Of a stretch of DNA of 64,000 nt, positions 1 through 8,016 are shown one piece after another. The stretch comes from DASSUW01 sp963844405 (GTDB lineage: Bacteria > Actinomycetota > Thermoleophilia > Solirubrobacterales > Solirubrobacteraceae). The position numbers were made by a program, and so were the translations under genes. Under the pieces are notes generated by a model that saw only the letters and a list, made by a program, of their open reading frames with translations, had not been told where the DNA came from and ran no database searches. Positions within the stretch are counted from its first letter, which is position 1. Each line of letters opens with the position of its first letter. Location: positions 1 to 64,000 of the forward strand of contig CAWJNZ010000002.1 of assembly GCA_963844405.1 (NCBI GenBank), given 5' to 3'.

Positions 1-336
1 GAGCTCCATCGGCATCCCGATCCGCAGCCGCGCCGGGTCGGACTCCGTGAGCCGCGCCTCGACGCGCAGCTCACCCGGCAGCTCGACGTAGCCCACGCCG
101 TACGGCTGGAAGTCCTCCGCCGTGCCGGCGTACGGCGGCGACTTCGGTGGGAAGCACTGGATCGTCCAGGTCCACAGCGTCCCCCGGCGCCCCAGCCGGC
201 GCTCCTTGACGTCGCTCGCCGTGCACGCCGCGCAGGAGCTCTGGCGCGGGAACGCGACGACGCCGCACCGGCGGCACTCCGAACCGATCAGGACGGGTGC
301 CTCCGGGGTGCCCGCGATGAGGCCGTCAGTCGGCAT
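1..336 (-). CDS. Zn-ribbon/OB-fold (DUF35-type) protein, partial
   Basis: The first 112 codons are visible; the gene runs off the left edge. An N-terminal rubredoxin-like zinc ribbon is clear (C21-x2-C24 and C35-x2-C38), followed by a beta-rich stretch that fits the OB-fold of the DUF35 family. These proteins are usually partners of thiolases or other acyl-CoA enzymes and help bind or channel CoA-linked substrates. The ATG overlaps the 3' end of the SnoaL-like gene by 11 bases, so it is the last visible gene of the minus-strand operon that begins with the ligase at 2944. The acyl-CoA context agrees with the family's usual role; a thiolase just outside the window would be expected but is not seen. 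Confidence 0.8.
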   Translation of the reverse strand, partial: MPTDGLIAGTPEAPVLIGSECRRCGVVAFPRQSSCAACTASDVKERRLGRRGTLWTWTIQCFPPKSPPYAGTAEDFQPYGVGYVELPGELRVEARLTESDPARLRIGMPMEL

Positions 337-709
337 CAACCGGCGTCGGCTCGAAGGCGAGGGCCGGGGAGCGGGCCACCATGTAACGGCGCATCCGCCC
401 GTCGGCGTCGAGCTGCGCGACCGCGAGGAAGGTGCCGATCCGCTCGCCGCTGTCGTACCGCGTCTCGCCGAGCGCGAACTCGACGTCGCCCGCGCCGCCG
501 CTCGCCAGCACGTGGTGCGCCCAGTCGGTCATGTCGCCGGCGTCGATGAACGCACGCAGCTCCGCGCGGCCGCCGACGAGCTGGCGGCTGTCGCGATCGC
601 TCCCGCGCGCCCACTGGATCGAGAACTCGACATCGTCGGCCACGAGCTCGAGCGACGAGTGCGGATCGGGTCCGTCGAGCGCGTCGAAGTAGCGCTCGAA
701 GAAGCTCAT
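326..709 (-). CDS. SnoaL-like / NTF2-fold protein
   Basis: A 127-residue protein beginning MSFFERYFDAL. The length, the early aromatic helix, the acidic middle (LELVADDVEFSI) and the beta-strand C-terminus fit the SnoaL-like (NTF2-like) alpha+beta fold, a family of small isomerases, hydratases and binding proteins. I chose this ATG because it overlaps the TetR stop as ATGA; a longer open frame reaches 931 but its extra N-terminus is an Arg/Pro-rich shadow of the regulator. Function is not deducible from sequence alone. Co-transcription with a ligase, a TetR regulator and a DUF35 protein suggests a part in acyl-CoA or lipid catabolism. Confidence 0.65.
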   Translation of the reverse strand: MSFFERYFDALDGPDPHSSLELVADDVEFSIQWARGSDRDSRQLVGGRAELRAFIDAGDMTDWAHHVLASGGAGDVEFALGETRYDSGERIGTFLAVAQLDADGRMRRYMVARSPALAFEPTPVDAD

Positions 710-1350
710 GCCGCGGCCCTCGGGCGGTCGAGGGCCTCGGGCGCGACGCCCATCAGCGCCAGGCTGCGATCCGTGAAGAACTCGGCGATGCGGTTGAGGG
801 CGACGATGCCGTTCGGCCGGTACCAGTGCCAGATGCTGTTGTAGAGGCCGAGAATCGCCCGCGTGAGCAGGCGCGGGTCGTGCTTCGGGATCGCCCCCTG
901 CTGCATCGCGTGCGAGAGAAAGCTCGCCCACGCGAACTCGAGGTCACGCGTGCGGGCGCGCGCCGCCTGCCGCGCCAGCTCCTCGCGCGGCGAGTCGCTG
1001 CGGGCCGACAGCAGGCCCTGCTCGGCCACGAGCACGCGGTTGCGCTGGATGTCGGCCTCTGAGAGCTCGAAGCAATCGTCGATGACGGCCACCAGCCGCT
1101 CGAGCGGATCAGCGCCGTCCGCTGTGAGCGCCTCGAACCGCGAGCGAAAGCCCTCGATCGCCTGGTCCATGATCACGTACAGGCAGTGCTGCTTGGACTC
1201 GAAGTAGTGGTACAGCGCGGTCGGGCCGACGCCGACGTCAGCCGCGATGTCGGCCCACTTCGTGTCCTCATAGCCGTCCCTGCCGAACCGTTCCGTGGCG
1301 GCGGCGAGGATCTCGTCGCGTTTCCCGCTCCTTGACTGAGGTGAAGTCAT
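706..1350 (-). CDS. TetR/AcrR-family transcriptional regulator (paralogue 1)
   Basis: 214 residues. The N-terminal helix-turn-helix lies at about residues 15-55 and contains WADIAADVGVGPTALYHYF, with the TALYHYF recognition helix typical of TetR proteins; the rest is a helical ligand-binding domain. It closely resembles the second TetR protein at 7264-8016 through both domains, including ALYHYFESK and the C-terminal AILGLYNSxxHWYR, so the two are paralogues and probably read the same operator. It lies one base after the acyl-CoA ligase stop. A palindrome (1336-1355) overlaps its own start codon, which would allow autoregulation. An acyl-CoA effector is likely from context but not shown. Confidence 0.88.
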   Translation of the reverse strand: MTSPQSRSGKRDEILAAATERFGRDGYEDTKWADIAADVGVGPTALYHYFESKQHCLYVIMDQAIEGFRSRFEALTADGADPLERLVAVIDDCFELSEADIQRNRVLVAEQGLLSARSDSPREELARQAARARTRDLEFAWASFLSHAMQQGAIPKHDPRLLTRAILGLYNSIWHWYRPNGIVALNRIAEFFTDRSLALMGVAPEALDRPRAAA

Positions 1351-1355
1351 CTCAG
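1336..1355. promoter_or_regulatory. Palindrome over the TetR paralogue 1 start codon
   Basis: CTGAGGTGA-AG-TCATCTCAG is a 9-bp inverted repeat with one mismatch, spanning the TetR ATG (1348-1350) and the ligase stop. Its core 1342-1354, TGAAGTCATCTCA, differs from the regional operator TGAAnTnAnTTCA at one position. It lies inside an operon, so it may be an internal operator or partly a coincidence of coding sequence. Confidence 0.4.
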
Positions 1356-2944
1356 GTGGAGCCTATCAGCGAGGAGTCCTCCGCGCGAGCGACGATCCGC
1401 TGAACGACGTCCCGCTTAACCACCTTCAGCGACGGCGTGCGCGGGAACTCGTCGAAGATCTGGATCGACTCGGGCCACATGTACTTGGCCACGCCCTCGC
1501 GCTCGAGGAACTCTTGGAGCTCGGCGAGCGTCGGCGCCTGACGCCCGCCCTTGAGGATCAGCGCCGCGCAGGCCCGCTCGCCGAGCCGCTCGTCGGGCAG
1601 CGGCACGACGGCGGCCTCGTGGACGGCGGGATGGCGCATCAACACGGGCTCGATCTCCGACGGCACGACGGTGACGCCGCCGCGCCGGATGATGTCCTTG
1701 CTGCGGCCGACGTAGACGAGGTGGCCGTCGTCGTCGAGGTAGCCGAGGTCGCCGGTGCGATAGCCGCCCCAGCCCGTGAGCGAGTTGCGGGTCAGCTCCT
1801 CGTTGCCGAGGAAGAACAGGAAGCGGCTCGGCCCGTTGACGACGACGTCGCCGACCTGGCCGCGGGGCAGCGGCGCGCCGGTGCGGTCGACGATGCGGAT
1901 CTCGGTCCCGTCGTACGGCCGGCCCTCGGTGGTGAGCATCTTCGCCTCCTCCTCCTGCGGACCGTGCGCCGCATGGCCGGGGACCTCGGAGAGCCCGTAG
2001 TCGCCCAGTGGCGGCGTCCCGAACGCCTCCTGCATCGCGAGCCGCCGCTCCGGCGTCAGGCCGGGCGCGCCGAGCACGCGCATCGACGACAGGTCGCGCG
2101 TCGTGGCCTGCGCGGCGAGCAGCGTGTCGGCCGCGTGGGTGGGCATGAGCAGCACGTACGTGAGGCGATGCTCCTCGATCAGGCGGAGCGCCTCCTCGGG
2201 CTCCCACCGGCTCATGAGCACGCCCGTGCCGCCGCGCAGGAGGACGGGGAAGTAGCCGAACACCAGGCCGCCGACGAACCCGAACTCGGTGGCCACCAGG
2301 CAGCGGTCGTCGCCGCCGAGCCCCCAGCGCCGGCAGATGCCCTCGGTGGCGTAGCGCAGCGTGTTGCTCGAGTGCACGATGCCCTTGGGCGCCGACGTCG
2401 TGCCCGAGGAGTGCATGACCATCGTGATGTCGTCGGCGCCGCGCTCGGCCCGCTCGTCGGCCGCGTCGGCGGCGATCAGCTCGTCGACGGTCTCGGGCAC
2501 GACCGTGATCAGCCTCCCGACGAACGGGGTTGCCTGCTCGCACTTGGCGATCTCCTTCTCACCGCCGAAGCCGACGATCGCCTTCGCGTCCGTATGGTCG
2601 GCGAGCGCGGAGAGCTGCGCGACGTTGAACATCGGCGGCAGCGGCGCGAGCACGACGCCGCGGTGCAGGCAGCCGAGCAGGGCCACCGCGGCCTCGATCG
2701 AGTGGCGGCCGAGCAGCAGCACGACGTCGCCCGGCTCGACGGAGGCGGCGGCCAGGCGCGCCGACAGCCCGACGGCGGCGCGCCGCAGCTCGTCGTACGT
2801 GATCCGGCGGTGGTCGAGGATCAGGGCGACCTTGTCGGGCGCGGCGTGCGCCCGTGCGGCGAAATCGCCCCAGAGGTCACCGGGCCGCCAGTACCCCTCG
2901 GCGTAGTACCGGTCGGCCTCTGGCTGGAAGCTCAGCGTGGACAT
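1352..2944 (-). CDS. AMP-dependent acyl-CoA ligase
   Basis: A full-length 530-residue ANL-superfamily ligase, which activates a carboxylic acid to acyl-AMP and then acyl-CoA. Visible motifs are the P-loop HSSGTTSAPKG (about 178-188), the GDYGLSE-type A5 segment, YRTGDLGYLDDDG followed by GRSKDIIRRGG (hinge), and the C-terminal PRTPSLKVVKRD containing the catalytic lysine. The pattern is nearest to the benzoate/2-aminobenzoate or cyclohexane-carboxylate ligase branch, but the substrate cannot be set by eye. First gene of a minus-strand operon (ligase, TetR, SnoaL-like, DUF35). An operator-like palindrome lies 65 bases upstream in the promoter shared with the divergent acyl-CoA dehydrogenase. 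Confidence 0.9.
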   Translation of the reverse strand: MSTLSFQPEADRYYAEGYWRPGDLWGDFAARAHAAPDKVALILDHRRITYDELRRAAVGLSARLAAASVEPGDVVLLLGRHSIEAAVALLGCLHRGVVLAPLPPMFNVAQLSALADHTDAKAIVGFGGEKEIAKCEQATPFVGRLITVVPETVDELIAADAADERAERGADDITMVMHSSGTTSAPKGIVHSSNTLRYATEGICRRWGLGGDDRCLVATEFGFVGGLVFGYFPVLLRGGTGVLMSRWEPEEALRLIEEHRLTYVLLMPTHAADTLLAAQATTRDLSSMRVLGAPGLTPERRLAMQEAFGTPPLGDYGLSEVPGHAAHGPQEEEAKMLTTEGRPYDGTEIRIVDRTGAPLPRGQVGDVVVNGPSRFLFFLGNEELTRNSLTGWGGYRTGDLGYLDDDGHLVYVGRSKDIIRRGGVTVVPSEIEPVLMRHPAVHEAAVVPLPDERLGERACAALILKGGRQAPTLAELQEFLEREGVAKYMWPESIQIFDEFPRTPSLKVVKRDVVQRIVARAEDSSLIGST

Positions 2945-3008
2945 GTCGAAACCCTCGTCGCTCGCTCGATCTGTGATTGTCCCGTGATCGGGAAGGGCGC
3001 AGACTAGC

Positions 3009-3021
3009 TGAACTCAACTCA
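3009..3021. promoter_or_regulatory. Putative TetR operator (ligase promoter)
   Basis: TGAACTCAACTCA matches the regional palindrome TGAAnTnAnTTCA with one mismatch. It lies in the divergent region between the minus-strand ligase (start 2944) and the plus-strand acyl-CoA dehydrogenase (start 3088). Confidence 0.6.
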
Positions 3022-3075
3022 AATGTGAAGGACGCCTCTGAAATGGCCCGCCATAGAGCTTGCGTATAGCTGATA

Positions 3076-3088
3076 CGATCTCAGTTCA
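3076..3088. promoter_or_regulatory. Degenerate TetR operator over the dehydrogenase start
   Basis: CGATCTCAGTTCA keeps one half-site (AGTTCA) and differs from the consensus at two positions. It ends on the A of the ATG at 3088, the same placement as the perfect site at 10230-10242. A TACGAT hexamer (3074-3079) 8 bases before the ATG could be the -10 of a leaderless transcript. Confidence 0.45.
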
Positions 3089-4263
3089 TGCAACTTGGCG
3101 CGACAGAGTCCGAGCTCCGGCTCCAGGAGGAGATCCGCGGCTTCCTCGCCGCCGAGCACCCGGACGCCGCCCGCCTCCCGCGCTCGCTCGAGGACCGGAT
3201 GGAGGCGCTCCGGGCCTGGCAGGCCCGCTGCCACGCGGCCGGCTACGTCGGTCGCGCCTGGCCGCTCGAGTTCGGTGGCGGCGGCAGACCGGCCGCCGAG
3301 CAGATCATCGTCGACCAGGAGCTCGCGGCCGCGGGCGCGCCGGAGTTCGCGAACGTCGTCGGCCTCGACGTCCTCGGGCCGTCGCTGCTGCGCTTCGGCA
3401 GCGACGAGCAGCGGCGGCGGTACATCCCCGCGATCCTGGCCGCCGACGAGATCTGGTGCCAGGGCTTCTCCGAGCCCGACGCCGGCTCCGACCTCGCGTC
3501 GCTGCGAGCCCGAGCTGAGGGCCGCGGCGACCACTTCGTGCTCAGCGGGCAGAAGACCTGGGTGTCCTGGGGGCAGTTCGCGCGCTGGTGCGGCGTGCTC
3601 GCCCGCACGCACGACGCCGGGCCGAAGCACCGCGGGATCTCGATGCTGATCGTCGACATGCGATCGCCCGGCGTGGAGCTGCGGCCGATGACGCAGATCA
3701 CCGGCCACGCCGAGTTCTGCGAGCTGTTCCTCGACGACGTCGTCGTGCCGCGGGCCAACCTGCTCGGCGAGCTCGGCGACGGCTGGAAGATCGCGATGCA
3801 CACGCTCGGCCACGAGCGCGGCACGGCCGCGCTGCCGCGCCAGGTCAAGCTGCGCACGTGGCTCGACCGGGCGGTCCGCGTCGCTTCCGAGCGCACGCTC
3901 GACGGCCGGCGGCTGATCGACGATCCCGGCGTGCAGGTAGCGCTCGCCCGTGCCCTGGTCGGCGTCGAGGTCCTGCGCCACCACGCGTACCGCACGGTCG
4001 GCGAGTTCCTGAACGGAGGCGCGGTCGGCGCCGACAGCTCGAGCGTCAAGCTGCTGATGGCGGAGGCCGAGCAGCGCCTCGCCGCGACCGTGCTCGACGT
4101 CCTCGGGCCGACGCTCGAGCACGCTGAGCCCGACGCCTCCGACGAGGACGGCTTCTGGTACGAGACGTACCTCTACTCGCGCGCCGCGACGATCTACGGC
4201 GGCACGCAGCAGATTCAGCGCAACATCATCGCCGACCGCGTTCTCGCCCTCCCGCAGGAGTAG
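3088..4263 (+). CDS. Acyl-CoA dehydrogenase (large type)
   Basis: 391 residues with the ACAD N, middle and C domains. It oxidises an acyl-CoA to the 2-enoyl-CoA, passing electrons from FAD to ETF. Visible signatures are WCQGFSEPDAGSDLAS (FAD/substrate loop), the middle-domain beta segment SGQKTWVSWGQFA, and the C-terminal IYGGTQQIQRNIIADRVL. Five bases separate it from a second, shorter dehydrogenase, and such pairs often form heteromers (as in FadE pairs of actinobacterial steroid or branched-acid pathways). That pairing is inference. First gene of a plus-strand operon with the shorter ACAD and the phosphotransferase, starting at an operator-overlapped promoter. Confidence 0.92.
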   Translation: MQLGATESELRLQEEIRGFLAAEHPDAARLPRSLEDRMEALRAWQARCHAAGYVGRAWPLEFGGGGRPAAEQIIVDQELAAAGAPEFANVVGLDVLGPSLLRFGSDEQRRRYIPAILAADEIWCQGFSEPDAGSDLASLRARAEGRGDHFVLSGQKTWVSWGQFARWCGVLARTHDAGPKHRGISMLIVDMRSPGVELRPMTQITGHAEFCELFLDDVVVPRANLLGELGDGWKIAMHTLGHERGTAALPRQVKLRTWLDRAVRVASERTLDGRRLIDDPGVQVALARALVGVEVLRHHAYRTVGEFLNGGAVGADSSSVKLLMAEAEQRLAATVLDVLGPTLEHAEPDASDEDGFWYETYLYSRAATIYGGTQQIQRNIIADRVLALPQE

Positions 4264-4268
4264 CCGCA

Positions 4269-5309
4269 GTGGACCTCGAGCTCAGCGACGAACAGAACTG
4301 GCTCAGCGAAGCGGTCGGGACGCTGCTCGAGCGCAAGGCCGACGAGCTGTGGCCGAGCCTGGTCGAGTTCGGCGCGCTGGCGGTCGGCGGCGACGAGGGG
4401 CTCGGCGCGGTCGAGCTGTGCCTGATCGCCAGGGCGCTGGGTGCGCACCTGGCGGCGGTGCCGTACATCGGCAGCGCCGCCGTGCGCTTCGCGGCCGAAC
4501 CGGACCTCGGCGACGACGCGGTCGCGCTCGCGGTGCTCGAGCCGGGGTCGAGCTGGGCGGCGCCGCCGGAGACGCGGCTCGAGACGGCCGAGCGCGGCGG
4601 CGCCCGGCTCGACGCCCCCGCCGGTGGCCTCACCGTGACCGGCCGCAAGGTCGCCGTCGAGCATGCCGGCGCGGTCGCGCGGCTTGCCGTGGTCGCGGCC
4701 AGCGAGGACGGGCCGGCGCTCACCGTCGTCGACGTCGCGGAGGTCTCGGCCGTCGCGCAGCCGGCCTTCGACCCGACGGCGCCGGCGTACGCGGTCGAGC
4801 TGGCCGGCACCCCGGTCGTCGCCGGGCCGTTCGGCGGCGAGGCGGTCCGGCGGATGACGACGATCGCGACGCTGCTGGCCGCGGCCGAGGCGGTCGGGGC
4901 GGCGGGCCGCATGCTCGACGACGCCTGCGGCTACGCGGCCGAGCGGCGCCAGTTCGGCCGGACGATCGGCAGCTTCCAGGCGCTGCGCCACCTGCTGGCC
5001 GACATGTACGTGCGGCAGGCGAGCTCGTGGTCCTCGGTCCTGTACGCGGCGGCCGCTCTCGACGAGGACGCGGCAGAGGCGCCGAGGACGGTCTCGATCG
5101 CCAAGGCGTACGTGTCGCGCGCGGCGCGGGAGGTCGCCCATGGCGCGATCCAGGTGTTCGGCGGCATTGCCGTGACGGCCGAGCACCCCGCCCACCGCTT
5201 CCTGCGCAGGATCGCCGTGCGCGAGCGGCAGTTCGGCGACGCCGCCCATCACGAGCGAGAGCTCGGGCGGGCGCTGGCTTCGACGGCCGTCCTCGAGGGC
5301 GTGCGTTGA
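4269..5309 (+). CDS. Acyl-CoA dehydrogenase (short partner)
   Basis: 346 residues, GTG start five bases after the preceding gene. The C-terminal domain is well kept (YAAERRQFGRTIGSFQALRH and AIQVFGGIAVTAEHPAHRFLRR), while the N-terminal and middle domains are shorter and more diverged than in the gene before. This is the usual look of the second subunit in alpha2beta2 acyl-CoA dehydrogenases, where active-site residues may be split between subunits. Its stop overlaps the start of the phosphotransferase (TGATG), indicating translational coupling. Substrate unknown; the operon and operator place it in the same acyl-CoA pathway. Confidence 0.88.
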   Translation: MDLELSDEQNWLSEAVGTLLERKADELWPSLVEFGALAVGGDEGLGAVELCLIARALGAHLAAVPYIGSAAVRFAAEPDLGDDAVALAVLEPGSSWAAPPETRLETAERGGARLDAPAGGLTVTGRKVAVEHAGAVARLAVVAASEDGPALTVVDVAEVSAVAQPAFDPTAPAYAVELAGTPVVAGPFGGEAVRRMTTIATLLAAAEAVGAAGRMLDDACGYAAERRQFGRTIGSFQALRHLLADMYVRQASSWSSVLYAAAALDEDAAEAPRTVSIAKAYVSRAAREVAHGAIQVFGGIAVTAEHPAHRFLRRIAVRERQFGDAAHHERELGRALASTAVLEGVR

Positions 5310-7156
5310 TGGCGACCGGGTTCAACGATCCCACCGCCCAGCGCCTCGAGCCGATCACGACCGGCGCCGAGCCCGAGGTCGTCGGTCCGCTGCTCGCCGA
5401 CGCCCTGCACGACCCACGCTGGGTCGAATGCGACGTGGCCCTGATCGCCGGCGGCAAGTCGAACCTCACGTACCGGATCGCCTGCGACGCCGGTGAGGTG
5501 GTCCTCCGCCGCCCGCCGCTCGGCCACGTCCTGCCGACGGCGCACGACATGGCGCGCGAGCACCGCGTGTTGCAGGCGCTCGACGGAACGGCTGTGCCGG
5601 TGCCCCGTGTCCTGCATTTCGGCGCCGCCGACGGCCCGCTCGGCGTGAGCTTCTACGTGATGGAGCGCGTCGTCGGCCACGTCTGCCGCAACGCGTTGCC
5701 GCCCGGCTACGCCGACGACCGCGAGGAGCGGGCGGCGATCGGAGGGGCGCTCGTCGACGTGCTCGCCGAGCTGCACGCCGTCGACCCGGCCGCCGTCGGC
5801 CTCGAGGAGTTCGGGCGCCCGGCCGGCTTCGTCGAGCGCCAGCTGCGCCGCTGGTCGAAGCAGTGGGACGCGTCCAAGACCGGCGAGCTGCCCGCGCTCG
5901 ACGAGCTGCGCGACGAGCTGGTCCGCACCCTGCCGCCGCAGCGCGCAGCGGCGATCGTCCACGGCGACTACCGGCTCGACAACACCATCCTGCACCCGAC
6001 GTCCCCCGGGCGCATCGTGGCCGTCCTCGACTGGGAGATGAGCACGCTCGGCGATCCGCTGACCGACCTCGGGACGCTGCTCGCGTACTGGAGCGAGCAG
6101 GCCGACGACGACGTGCTCGCAGCGGCGCGCGTGATGGCGCCGGTCACGGCCGCGGACGGGTTCGCGACCCGGTCGGAGGTCGTCCGCCGCTACGCGTCCC
6201 GGACGGGGTTCGACGTGTCCGGCGTCGAGTGGTACCAGGCATTCGCATATTTCAAGCTCGCGGTCGTGTGCCAGGGCATCGCCGCGCGCGCCGCGGGCGG
6301 AGCGATGCTCGGGTCAGGCTTCGACGACGCGCAGCGGATCGTGGCGCCGCTCGTGGCCGCGGGTCGGCGGGTTCTGGGCATCGGCCCCGTCAGCGCGCCA
6401 GGCGCCAGATGGCGATCGGCCGGTTCAGCGGCCGGATCCGAGGTCGGGGGGTCATCGCACCGCCATCCCGCCGTCGACGCTCAGCACGTGACCGGTCACG
6501 AAGCTGCTGCCGGGGCCGAGCAGGAAGAGGATCGCCTCGTCGAGCTCGCCGGCCTGGCCGCCGCGTCCGAGCGGCGTGCGCTCGAGCAGGAACGGCGGGA
6601 ACGCCGTGGGGTCATCGCCGAGCTCGGCGGTCATCTCGGAGGCGAAGAAGCCCGGTGCGACGGCGTTGACGCGGATGCCGTAGCGCCCCCATTGCGACGC
6701 CAGCTCGCGCGTGAGCCCGATCATCCCCGCCTTCGAGGCGACGTAGGCCGCGTCCGGGATCTGCCCGATCGAGCGCAGGCCCATCACCGACGCAACGTTG
6801 ACGATCGCGCCGCCGCCGTTCGAGCGCATCCGGCCCGCGGCCAGGCAGGACAGCGCGAAGGGCGCCGTCAGGTTGACGTCGAGCACCCGCGCGAACGTGT
6901 CGGCGCTCGTCTTCAGCGCCGGCGCGGTCGCCCCGACGCCGGCGTTGTTGACGAGGCCGTCGAGCCGGCCGTGGCGCTCGACGACGGTCTCCACGAGCCG
7001 CTCGCGGTCGCCGGCGTCGGTCACGTCGCAGGCGACTGCATGGACGCGCGGCAGCTCGCGCTCCAGCTCCGCGAGCCGCTCGGCACGGCGCGCGGCGAGC
7101 ACGGCGGTGGCCCCGGCGGCGGCCAGTGCGCGGGCGACCTGCTCTCCGAGGCCTGA
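5309..7156 (+). CDS. ACAD10/11-type aminoglycoside-phosphotransferase-fold protein with 3' read-through
   Basis: The first about 360 residues are a clear APH/choline-kinase-fold phosphotransferase: VHGDYRLDN (catalytic Asp, near residue 217) and LDWEMSTLGDPLTDLG (Mg-binding DxD region, near 240). The family resembles the kinase half of ACAD10/ACAD11, which phosphorylates 4-hydroxyacyl-CoAs, and it sits beside two acyl-CoA dehydrogenases as expected. Oddly, no stop follows the domain's natural end near 6390. The frame stays open for about 250 more codons, antisense to the SDR gene, giving a 615-residue product with an Ala/Arg/Glu-rich tail. The tail is probably not functional; a lost stop or a sequence error near the end is likely. 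Domain call is firm, 3' end is not. Confidence 0.72.
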   Translation: MATGFNDPTAQRLEPITTGAEPEVVGPLLADALHDPRWVECDVALIAGGKSNLTYRIACDAGEVVLRRPPLGHVLPTAHDMAREHRVLQALDGTAVPVPRVLHFGAADGPLGVSFYVMERVVGHVCRNALPPGYADDREERAAIGGALVDVLAELHAVDPAAVGLEEFGRPAGFVERQLRRWSKQWDASKTGELPALDELRDELVRTLPPQRAAAIVHGDYRLDNTILHPTSPGRIVAVLDWEMSTLGDPLTDLGTLLAYWSEQADDDVLAAARVMAPVTAADGFATRSEVVRRYASRTGFDVSGVEWYQAFAYFKLAVVCQGIAARAAGGAMLGSGFDDAQRIVAPLVAAGRRVLGIGPVSAPGARWRSAGSAAGSEVGGSSHRHPAVDAQHVTGHEAAAGAEQEEDRLVELAGLAAASERRALEQERRERRGVIAELGGHLGGEEARCDGVDADAVAPPLRRQLAREPDHPRLRGDVGRVRDLPDRAQAHHRRNVDDRAAAVRAHPARGQAGQREGRRQVDVEHPRERVGARLQRRRGRPDAGVVDEAVEPAVALDDGLHEPLAVAGVGHVAGDCMDARQLALQLREPLGTARGEHGGGPGGGQCAGDLLSEA

Positions 7157-7201
7157 GCTGGCGCCGGTGACGATGACGACACGATCCTCAAGATTCCTCA
7201 T
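6452..7201 (-). CDS. SDR-family NAD(P)-dependent oxidoreductase
   Basis: 249 residues, the classical SDR length. The cofactor motif TGASSGLGEQ is at about residues 12-21, NNAG in the middle, and the catalytic Tyr/Lys in YVASKAG. The C-terminus VLSVDGGMAVR is typical. These enzymes reduce or oxidise a keto/hydroxy group; in this setting a 3-hydroxyacyl- or acetoacetyl-CoA-type reductase is plausible but unproven. It is read away from the TetR paralogue 2 gene, and a perfect copy of the regional operator begins two bases upstream of its ATG, so repression would be tight. Confidence 0.88.
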   Translation of the reverse strand: MRNLEDRVVIVTGASSGLGEQVARALAAAGATAVLAARRAERLAELERELPRVHAVACDVTDAGDRERLVETVVERHGRLDGLVNNAGVGATAPALKTSADTFARVLDVNLTAPFALSCLAAGRMRSNGGGAIVNVASVMGLRSIGQIPDAAYVASKAGMIGLTRELASQWGRYGIRVNAVAPGFFASEMTAELGDDPTAFPPFLLERTPLGRGGQAGELDEAILFLLGPGSSFVTGHVLSVDGGMAVR

Positions 7202-7202
7202 T

Positions 7203-7215
7203 TGAATTCACTTCA
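7203..7215. promoter_or_regulatory. Putative TetR operator (perfect)
   Basis: TGAATTCACTTCA is a perfect match to TGAAnTnAnTTCA. It lies directly before the minus-strand SDR start (7201) and in front of the plus-strand TetR gene (7264), so one site can control both. Confidence 0.7.
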
Positions 7216-7263
7216 GTTCTATCATGGAGAGCAGCGGATGCAACCGGGAACTGCGGGGACGCC

Positions 7264-8016
7264 GTGGCCGCTGGTAAGGTCCATCCGACTTCACTTTCGA
7301 CGTACCGTGCCCCAGCCTCGATCCCCCAACCGCGCGCCACCTCGTCACGCAGCAAGCGGGCCGCGATCCTCGACACCGCGACCGAGCTGTTCGGCCGCGA
7401 CGGCTACGAGCACAGCAAGTGGGCGGACGTCGCGACGGCCGTCGGGATCGGCTCGACGGCGCTCTACCACTACTTCGAGTCCAAGCTCCACTGCCTCTAC
7501 GAGATCATGGCCGAGGCGCTCGACGCGGAGGTCGAACGGTTCGAGCGGATAACGGGCGAGCACGAGGACTTCGCCGAGGCGCTGGAGGCCGTGCTGCAGG
7601 CGGCCTTCGACCTCTCGGAGCGCGAGGTGCTGCGCAACCGCCTGCTGGTGTCCGAGCAGGTCCTGGTCGGCGTGCACCGCACGTCGGCGCGCGAGGAGGA
7701 GGCGCGGCAGCTCGCGCGCGAGCGCACGCGAGACCTCGAGTTCGAGTGGGCCGCGTTCCTGACCCGAGGGATGGAGCAGGGCGCCATCCCCGAGGCGGAT
7801 CCACGCCTGCTGGCGCGCGCGATCCTCGGGCTCTACAACAGCGTGTTCCACTGGTACCGGTCGCGCGCCGGCCTCTCGCTCTCCGAGGTGGCCGACTTCT
7901 ACGTGCCACGCTGCCTCGCCGTCGCCGGCCTGCCGCTCCAGGGCCAGAGCGGCGCGGGCGGACCCGCCGGCCGCGCGAAGCGTCGTGCGCCGCGCGCGCG
8001 GGCCGCGAAGCGCTGA
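7264..8016 (+). CDS. TetR/AcrR-family transcriptional regulator (paralogue 2)
   Basis: 250 residues from a GTG start; the first about 30 and last about 25 residues are basic, low-complexity extensions around a standard TetR core. The HTH (WADVATAVGIGSTALYHYF) and the helical domain closely match TetR paralogue 1. It is transcribed divergently from the SDR with the perfect operator between them, the classic self-regulating TetR layout, so it is the best candidate for the master regulator of the TGAAnTnAnTTCA sites. No in-frame ATG exists until inside the HTH core, which supports the GTG start. The stop abuts the end of the convergent acyl-CoA dehydrogenase with no gap. Confidence 0.87.
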   Translation: MAAGKVHPTSLSTYRAPASIPQPRATSSRSKRAAILDTATELFGRDGYEHSKWADVATAVGIGSTALYHYFESKLHCLYEIMAEALDAEVERFERITGEHEDFAEALEAVLQAAFDLSEREVLRNRLLVSEQVLVGVHRTSAREEEARQLARERTRDLEFEWAAFLTRGMEQGAIPEADPRLLARAILGLYNSVFHWYRSRAGLSLSEVADFYVPRCLAVAGLPLQGQSGAGGPAGRAKRRAPRARAAKR

